Assembly (NCBI RefSeq): GCF_001563285.1
Contig: NZ_CP005188.1
Span: forward strand, 625,501 to 689,500
DNA from: Sphingobium sp. MI1205
Lineage (GTDB): Bacteria > Pseudomonadota > Alphaproteobacteria > Sphingomonadales > Sphingomonadaceae
Length of the DNA: 64,000 nucleotides
Reading direction: 5' to 3'
Part shown: piece by piece, positions 58,452 to 64,000 of the stretch
Layout of the letters: each line of letters opens with the position of its first letter
Numbering within the stretch: position 1 is the stretch's first letter
The notes under the pieces: generated by a model
The model's input: the letters and a program-made list of their open reading frames with translations, nothing else
What the model was told of the DNA's origin: nothing
The model's database searches: none
Translations under genes and position numbers: made by a program

Positions 58452-59269
58452 CCGAAATTCTCGCCAGTCCGTGTGACGCCCGCAACCATGCCCGCGCCAT
58501 GGCGGGCAGGGTGGTCGAAGCCATGCCGGTGTTGCCGCCGGTGGCGGACGATCTTCCCCCAGGCGTCGGCGCGTCCGACCTGCTGTGGGAGGAAACCGTC
58601 GCGGCCGGGGGCTATTCCACCAGGCGGCTGCCGCGCGGCGCACGCCTGCGGCTGATCGACCTGGCAGGCGATGCCTGCGCGTCGATCCTGCTTTTCAACG
58701 CGGATATACCGACCGAACGGCTCAACGTGGCCGACACGGTGAAGGTGCAGTGGAACGCCTATCTGGGCGAGGGCAAGCTGCTCCTTTCGGACATGGGCCG
58801 GGTGCTCATGACCATTTCGGAAGATGGCGCTGGCACGCACGACACATTCTGCGGAACGTCGAACGCGGTGACCAACGCCGCCAAATATGGCTCCGGCGCG
58901 AATAGCGGACCTTATCCGAACGGGCGCGACCGCTTCCTGCTTGGCGCGGCGAAGCACGGGCTCCAGCGGCGGGACGTTCACCCCTGCATCACCTTGTTCA
59001 AGGGTGCGAAGATCGAAGCCGGCGGCACGATAACGCCGCTGGTCGGTCCCTTTCCTGCGGGCCGCAGCGTTCTGCTGCGCGCGGAGATGGAGGTGATCAT
59101 GGTCATCGCCAACTGCCCGCACGTCCTCGACCCGAGGGATGCCTACACGGTCACTCCGCTGCGGGCGACAGCCTGGCGCGGGCCCGTGACGCCGGAGGAT
59201 GATCCCATACGCAACGCGACGCCGGAAGGACTGCGCGCCTTCCTGAATGTCGAAGACTATTACCGCTGA
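58448..59269 (+). CDS. DUF1989 protein, carboxyguanidine deiminase subunit (larger)
   Basis: A 273-residue cytoplasmic DUF1989-family protein, previously annotated as urea carboxylase-associated (UAAP). In characterised guanidine operons the two DUF1989 proteins together (CgdA and CgdB) convert carboxyguanidine to allophanate. Visible segments: GDACASILLFNADIPTERLN, TSNAVTNAAKYGSGANSGPY, MVIANCPHVLDPRDAYTVTP and the C-terminal LRAFLNVEDYYR. I cannot say with certainty which of the two names applies. Start at 58448 overlaps the regulator stop by 4 bp. Confidence 0.9.
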   Translation: MTEILASPCDARNHARAMAGRVVEAMPVLPPVADDLPPGVGASDLLWEETVAAGGYSTRRLPRGARLRLIDLAGDACASILLFNADIPTERLNVADTVKVQWNAYLGEGKLLLSDMGRVLMTISEDGAGTHDTFCGTSNAVTNAAKYGSGANSGPYPNGRDRFLLGAAKHGLQRRDVHPCITLFKGAKIEAGGTITPLVGPFPAGRSVLLRAEMEVIMVIANCPHVLDPRDAYTVTPLRATAWRGPVTPEDDPIRNATPEGLRAFLNVEDYYR

Positions 59270-59290
59270 TAGGAAGGAACAGCTTCCCAC

Positions 59291-59926
59291 ATGAGCATCG
59301 ATCCCCATTTGTCGGGCCTTTCGGGGCCGGTCGTCCACGATGTCATCGTGCCTGCGCGGGCGCCATGGCTCCACCACGTCGCCGCCGGCCAGACGCTGCG
59401 TATCATTGATCTGGAGGGCAATCAGGCTGTCGATTTTCTCCTCTACGCGGCGGAGGACGACGCCGAACGCTACAGCGCGCAGGACACTGTGTCCGCGCAG
59501 GGCAACCTGTTCCTGCGCGAAGGGACAGTGCTGCGGTCGAACGAGGGGCGGCCGATGATGACCATAATGGCGACCTCTGTAGAATATCATGACACGATCG
59601 GCGGCGCATGCTCATGCGAGTCCAACACGCTGCGCTATGGCCACCACACCAAGGCCGAACATGCGTGCGTGGAGAATTTCCTGGAGGCGAACCTGCGGGA
59701 GGGGCGCGGCAAGCGCGACATCGTCTCCAACATCAACTTTTTCATGAACGTGCCGGTTGAGGAGGACGGGTCCCTGGGGATCGTCGATGGCATCTCCGCG
59801 CCCGGCCTTACGGTGGACCTGAAAGCGGAAATGGACGTAATCGTCGTCGTGTCGAATTGCCCGCAGATCAACAACCCCTGCAACGGCTTTAATCCCACCC
59901 CCGTTCGAATGATCGTGGCCGCATGA
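59291..59926 (+). CDS. DUF1989 protein, carboxyguanidine deiminase subunit (smaller)
   Basis: A 211-residue DUF1989 protein, the second partner of the deiminase. Segments: IIDLEGNQAVDFLLYAAEDD, SVEYHDTIGGACSCESNTLR, SNINFFMNVPVEEDGSLGI and VVSNCPQINNPCNGFNPTPV. The cysteine-containing SNCPQINNPCNG corresponds to ANCPHVLDP in the larger subunit. Its stop overlaps the carboxylase start by 4 bp. The two DUF1989 genes next to a biotin carboxylase distinguish guanidine from urea assimilation. Confidence 0.92.
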   Translation: MSIDPHLSGLSGPVVHDVIVPARAPWLHHVAAGQTLRIIDLEGNQAVDFLLYAAEDDAERYSAQDTVSAQGNLFLREGTVLRSNEGRPMMTIMATSVEYHDTIGGACSCESNTLRYGHHTKAEHACVENFLEANLREGRGKRDIVSNINFFMNVPVEEDGSLGIVDGISAPGLTVDLKAEMDVIVVVSNCPQINNPCNGFNPTPVRMIVAA

Positions 59927-62900
59927 GCTTCGACACGGTCCTCATTGCCAACCGGGGCGCGATAGCCACCCGCATCATTCGCACGTTGAGGCGCATGGGC
60001 TTGCGGTCCGTCGCGGTCTATTCCGAAGCGGATGAAGCATCGCTGCACGTCGCGCAGGCGGACGAGGCGGTCTGCATCGGTCCGGCGCGGGCGTCCGACA
60101 GCTATCTCAACATCGCCGCCATATTGGATGCCGCCCGCGCGACCGGTGCGGGGGCGATCCATCCCGGCTACGGCTTCCTCGCCGAAAATGTGGAGTTTGC
60201 GGAAGCCTGCGCTGCGGCCGGCATCGTCTTCATCGGACCCACGCCGGATAATATCCGTACCTTCGGCCTCAAGCACAGCGCGCGTGCTCTGGCGGCCGCG
60301 CATGGCGTTCCACTCGCGCCGGGCACCGGACTGCTGACCGGCGAAGAAGAAGCGGTTGCCGCTGCCCACGAAATCGGTTTCCCCGTGATATTGAAGGCGA
60401 CGGCCGGCGGCGGGGGCATCGGCATGCGCATTTGCGAGGACGAAGCCGACGTTCGCGAAGGTTTCGCCGCCGTTGCCCGCCAGGGGCAAAGCAATTTCGG
60501 CGATGCCGGCATCTTCCTTGAACGCTATATCCGCCGCGCGCGCCACATCGAAGTACAGTTGTTTGGTGACGGGCAGGGCCGCATCATGCCGCTCGGCGAG
60601 CGCGACTGTTCGCTTCAGCGCCGCAACCAGAAGGTCGTCGAAGAAGCGCCCGCCCCGCTGTTGCCCGATGTCGGGCGTCACGATCTGATCGCGGCTGCAA
60701 CGCGCCTCGGTCAGGCCGCGAACTACAGATCGGCGGGGACGGTCGAGTTTCTCTATGACGCGGAGCGCGAGGAGTTCTTCTTTCTCGAGATGAACACGCG
60801 CCTTCAGGTCGAACATGGCGTCACCGAAGAAGTGATGGGGATCGACCTTGTCGAATGGATGATCCGTGGCGGCGCGGGCGATTTCGCCTTTCTCGATGCC
60901 GATCCGCCCAGGCCGCAGGGCCATGCCGTACAGGTGCGGCTCTATGCCGAAGACCCGGCGCTGGACTACCGGCCGACTTCGGGCACGCTGACGGCGGTGG
61001 ATTTCCCCGCCGACATTCGTGCCGAGACATGGTGCATGGCGGGCAGCGAGGTCAGCAGCTGGTATGATCCCATGCTCGCCAAGCTGATCGTCCATGCGCC
61101 GACGCGCATCGAGGCGATTGAAAAGATGAAGTCCGCGCTCGACGAGAGCCGGGTGGACGGGATCGAGACGAATTTGCGCTGGTTGCGCGATGTGGTCGAA
61201 GTCCCCGCTTTCGTCAGCGGGGATGTCTCGACGCGTCTGCTGGAAAAGATCGCCTTCAACGGGCGGAGCATTCGTGTGATCAGCGGCGGCACCGCCACCA
61301 CCGTACAGGACTGGCCCGGACGCCAAAAGCTCTGGGCGGTTGGCGTGCCTCCGTCGGGGCCCATGGACGACCAGTCTTTCCGCCTGGGGAACAGGCTGCT
61401 CGGCAATCCTGAAGGGACAGCGGGCCTGGAGGTCACCGTCACCGGCCCGACGATCGTCTTCACGGCGGAAGCGCGCATCTGTCTGATGGGCGCCGATTTC
61501 GGAGCGGCACTCGACGGTGATCCGGTTCCGCGCGGTGCAGCGATCAACGTACAGGCGGGTCAGACGCTGGCGCTTGGCCGCGCATCGGGCGGAGGGCTGC
61601 GCGGCTATATCCTGTTCGCCGGCGGTCTTGATATCGCTCCCTATCTCGGTAGCCGCAGCACCTTCGAGCTGGGCCGGTTCGGCGGCCATGCCGCGCGCCG
61701 GCTGCTCGCAGGCGATACGTTGCACCTTGCGAGCGAGCCAACGGACACGCCGCTGCCTTTCGCCACGTTGCCCGATCTGCCCACCGAATGGACGGTGCGC
61801 GTGCTCTACGGCCCGCACGGCGCGCCGGACTTCTTCACGCAAGCCGACATAGCGTCGATCGCCGCGGCTGAATGGCAAGTCCATTACAACAGCAACCGCA
61901 CCGGTGTGCGCCTGATCGGACCCAAGCCCGAATGGGCGCGGGCGGACGGTGGGGAGGCGGGCCTTCACCCCTCCAACATCCACGACAATCCCTACGCGAT
62001 CGGCGCTGTCGACTTCACCGGCGACATGCCGATCATCCTGGGTCCCGACGGCCCGTCGCTGGGAGGCTTTGTCTGCCCCTTTGTCGTGATTGCCGCCGAC
62101 CGCTGGAAGATCGGCCAGCTCGCGCCCGGCGACAAGCTCCGCTTCGTGCCGGTCAATATCGGCGACGCGGCCGCGGCGGACAGCTTGCAGCGGCGGCTGA
62201 TAGCCTTGGGTGCGGCGGAGGATTCAGGTCCAGCCCGGCCAATGGACATGCTCTCGCCTATTCTCGCCCAGATTCCGGCAGGACCGGGCCGTCCTCACAC
62301 TGTCTATCGGCAGCAGGGTGACCGTAATATCCTGGTCGAATATGGCCCCATCGTACTCGATATTGAGCTGCGGATCCGGGTCCATGCGCTGATGACCGAG
62401 CTGGAACGGCTTGCGCTCCCCGGCGTCGTCGACGTGGTGCCGGGCATCCGGTCGCTGCAGCTTCATTTTGACGGCGGGAGGCTGGACCAGCGCGCCGCGT
62501 TGGCAGCCCTTATCTCCGCCGAAGAGCGGCTGGGCGACCTGGAGGATTTCGCCATACCCTCCCGTATCGTGCATTTGCCGCTGAGCTGGCGCGACCCGGC
62601 CACGATCGAGACGATCGAGAAATATATGAGCGGGGTGCGCGCCGACGCTCCGTGGTGCCCGGACAATGTCGAGTTCATCCGCCGGGTGAACGGCCTGCCC
62701 GACGTGGCGGCCGTGGAGAATCTCATATTCGAGGCGAACTACCTCGTCCTGGGACTGGGTGACGTTTATCTGGGCGCGCCGGTTGCGACCCCGGTCGATC
62801 CCCGGCACCGGCTCGTCACCACCAAATATAATCCCGCCCGCACATGGACCCCGCCCAACGTGGTGGGCATCGGCGGAGCCTATATGTGCATCTACGGCAT

Positions 62901-63519
62901 GGAGGGGCCAGGCGGCTATCAGCTCTTCGGCCGGACCATTCAGGTGTGGAACACGCATCGACAGACGGACGCATTTGTTGAAGGCAAGCCCTGGCTGCTG
63001 CGCTTCTTTGATCAGATTCGCTTTTACCCGGTCAGCGCGGAAGACCTGGTGGAATGGCGTCGCGACTTTCCCAGCGGGCGGCGCTCGATCAGGATCGAGC
63101 CATCGGAGTTCCGGCTGGCCGACTATCGCGCCTTCCTTGCGGAAAATGCTTTGTCCATCGCGGAATTCGAGGCGCGTCGGCAGGCGGCTTTCGATGAGGA
63201 ACGCGCCGAATGGCAGCGCAGCGGCGAGTTCGACCGCATCACCGACCTCGCCGAAACCGACGCGCCCGGATCGCGAACGATCGAGATCCCGGATGGGGCC
63301 GCGCTGGTCGAGACCCCATTTGGCGGGAGTATCTGGAAATTGCTGGTCGCTGTCGGGGACGAGGTGAAGGCTGGCGACACCATCGCCATCGTTGAGGCAA
63401 TGAAAATGGAATGTGCAGTACAAAGCCCCGGCACGGGGACAGTTGCGGCCCTCTATGTGCAGGAACGGCAGTCTTTGCAGCCGGGCGCGCCGATGCTGGC
63501 GCTGAGGGCTCCGGCATGA
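59923..63519 (+). CDS. Biotin-dependent guanidine (urea) carboxylase
   Basis: A 1198-residue multidomain enzyme that carboxylates guanidine (or urea) with ATP, bicarbonate and biotin. Biotin carboxylase: residues 1-440 (LIANRGAIATRIIRTLRRMG, glycine-rich ATP loop GGGGIGMRI). KipA/AHS2-like carboxyltransferase part: about 455-750 (TVQDWPGRQKLWAVGVPPSG). KipI/AHS1-like part: about 795-1040. Biotinyl domain at the C-terminus with EAMKMECAV, biotinylated lysine K1161. Annotation pipelines usually say urea carboxylase; the neighbouring DUF1989 pair favours guanidine. Allophanate hydrolase follows with a 4-bp overlap. Confidence 0.93.
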   Translation: MSFDTVLIANRGAIATRIIRTLRRMGLRSVAVYSEADEASLHVAQADEAVCIGPARASDSYLNIAAILDAARATGAGAIHPGYGFLAENVEFAEACAAAGIVFIGPTPDNIRTFGLKHSARALAAAHGVPLAPGTGLLTGEEEAVAAAHEIGFPVILKATAGGGGIGMRICEDEADVREGFAAVARQGQSNFGDAGIFLERYIRRARHIEVQLFGDGQGRIMPLGERDCSLQRRNQKVVEEAPAPLLPDVGRHDLIAAATRLGQAANYRSAGTVEFLYDAEREEFFFLEMNTRLQVEHGVTEEVMGIDLVEWMIRGGAGDFAFLDADPPRPQGHAVQVRLYAEDPALDYRPTSGTLTAVDFPADIRAETWCMAGSEVSSWYDPMLAKLIVHAPTRIEAIEKMKSALDESRVDGIETNLRWLRDVVEVPAFVSGDVSTRLLEKIAFNGRSIRVISGGTATTVQDWPGRQKLWAVGVPPSGPMDDQSFRLGNRLLGNPEGTAGLEVTVTGPTIVFTAEARICLMGADFGAALDGDPVPRGAAINVQAGQTLALGRASGGGLRGYILFAGGLDIAPYLGSRSTFELGRFGGHAARRLLAGDTLHLASEPTDTPLPFATLPDLPTEWTVRVLYGPHGAPDFFTQADIASIAAAEWQVHYNSNRTGVRLIGPKPEWARADGGEAGLHPSNIHDNPYAIGAVDFTGDMPIILGPDGPSLGGFVCPFVVIAADRWKIGQLAPGDKLRFVPVNIGDAAAADSLQRRLIALGAAEDSGPARPMDMLSPILAQIPAGPGRPHTVYRQQGDRNILVEYGPIVLDIELRIRVHALMTELERLALPGVVDVVPGIRSLQLHFDGGRLDQRAALAALISAEERLGDLEDFAIPSRIVHLPLSWRDPATIETIEKYMSGVRADAPWCPDNVEFIRRVNGLPDVAAVENLIFEANYLVLGLGDVYLGAPVATPVDPRHRLVTTKYNPARTWTPPNVVGIGGAYMCIYGMEGPGGYQLFGRTIQVWNTHRQTDAFVEGKPWLLRFFDQIRFYPVSAEDLVEWRRDFPSGRRSIRIEPSEFRLADYRAFLAENALSIAEFEARRQAAFDEERAEWQRSGEFDRITDLAETDAPGSRTIEIPDGAALVETPFGGSIWKLLVAVGDEVKAGDTIAIVEAMKMECAVQSPGTGTVAALYVQERQSLQPGAPMLALRAPA

Positions 63520-64000
63520 CCGCGCTCGACCGCCGCAGCGCGATCGCCATCGCGCAGGACATCAAGGCTGGGCGGACCAGCGCCCTTGCCGTGATGGAGG
63601 AAACGCTTGGGCGGCTCGCCGCCTATGACGCCGTCCAGCCGCAGATATGGATCAGCAGGCCGAGCGTCGACGATTTGATTGGCGCCGCCAAAGCTATCGA
63701 CGCTCGGCTGGCAGCCGGAGAAGATCTGCCGCTCGCCGGCGTTCCATTCGCGGTGAAGGATAATATCGATGTGGCCGGGGTAGAGACCACCGCTGCCTGC
63801 CCCGCTTTCGCCTACAGCCCTGGTGTATCTGCAACGGTGGTCGATCGCCTTGTCGCAGCCGGGGCGATCTGTGTCGGCAAGACCAATCTTGATCAGTTCG
63901 CGACCGGGTTGAACGGGACGCGCAGCCCCTATGGCAGTCCTCGCAACGCCTATAACCTCGCCTATGTCAGCGGTGGGTCCAGTTCAGGCTCCTCCGTGGC
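63516..64000 (+). CDS. atzF: Allophanate hydrolase (3' end outside window)
   Basis: Amidase-signature enzyme that splits allophanate to ammonia and CO2, the last step of the pathway. The ATG at 63516 overlaps the carboxylase stop (ATGA). The 161 codons present include the catalytic lysine K81 in VPFAVKDNIDVAG, the segment GAICVGKTNLDQFATGLNGT and the signature GGSSSGSS (cis-serine region, residues 153-160). The nucleophilic serine and the C-terminal domain lie beyond the right edge. Confidence 0.95.
   Translation, partial: MTALDRRSAIAIAQDIKAGRTSALAVMEETLGRLAAYDAVQPQIWISRPSVDDLIGAAKAIDARLAAGEDLPLAGVPFAVKDNIDVAGVETTAACPAFAYSPGVSATVVDRLVAAGAICVGKTNLDQFATGLNGTRSPYGSPRNAYNLAYVSGGSSSGSSV

Noticed and set aside
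59635..61983. 782-codon open frame on the minus strand
   Set aside because: Antisense to the carboxylase, whose domains are clear; the minus-strand protein is Arg/His-rich without family resemblance.

Overview
The window is high-GC alphaproteobacterial DNA and looks like a sphingomonad (Sphingobium/Sphingomonas/Novosphingobium type). The reasons are family-level: two TonB-dependent receptors plus a relic of a third, a FecI/FecR surface-signalling pair, an HWE-type histidine kinase, and a homogentisate pathway, all in one chromosome-like stretch. No rRNA, CRISPR array, phage module or transposase was seen. There is one tRNA gene (tRNA-Tyr).

Layout. Positions 1-15.5 kb are mostly core and housekeeping: egtB (cut by the left edge), a PduO-type cobalamin adenosyltransferase, gluQ, an HNH nuclease, a Crp/Fnr regulator, murA, an HWE kinase with a convergently overlapping response regulator, an AlkA-type glycosylase, a ferredoxin, rlmB, tRNA-Tyr, a Gdx-type SMR exporter, a GH3 glycosidase and an ABC-F protein. 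From 15.5 to 24 kb come a decayed MaoC gene, a glycosyltransferase, a decayed stretch, a diguanylate cyclase, a nitroreductase and the homogentisate operon (maiA-hmgA-fahA). From 23.3 to 34.7 kb lies a surface-signalling locus: tonB, a receptor relic, a penicillin-acylase-family hydrolase and an STN-domain receptor, divergent from fecI-fecR, a truncated MHS transporter, a VCBS-repeat protein and an M19 dipeptidase.

From 34.7 to 47.1 kb is a metal-resistance island: arsR-arsC-acr3, czcCBA with two small secreted proteins upstream, and chrB-chrA. Decayed gene tails lie between the units (cytochrome P450, GH3 glycosidase, an outer-membrane barrel).

From 47.2 kb to the right edge are two divergent clusters facing each other across a 780-bp intergenic region. 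Leftward run a TonB-dependent receptor, an exported metallo-beta-lactamase-fold hydrolase and a periplasmic PaoABC-type molybdenum aldehyde oxidoreductase. Rightward run an ABC importer (lipoprotein, permease, ATPase), a NikR-like ribbon-helix-helix protein, two DUF1989 proteins, a biotin-dependent urea/guanidine carboxylase and allophanate hydrolase (cut by the edge). The two DUF1989 genes next to the carboxylase are the known signature of guanidine rather than urea assimilation.

The most interesting observation is that the intergenic region carries two copies of TATTAC-N14-GTAATA with identical spacing. One spans a -35 element that would drive the leftward cluster. The other overlaps a -10-like TAATAT facing the guanidine operon. 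The operon encodes a NikR-fold regulator that has lost three of the four nickel ligands. I infer a local regulon, controlled by a repurposed NikR-type repressor, that links outer-membrane uptake, periplasmic oxidation and hydrolysis, inner-membrane import and cytosolic guanidine breakdown.
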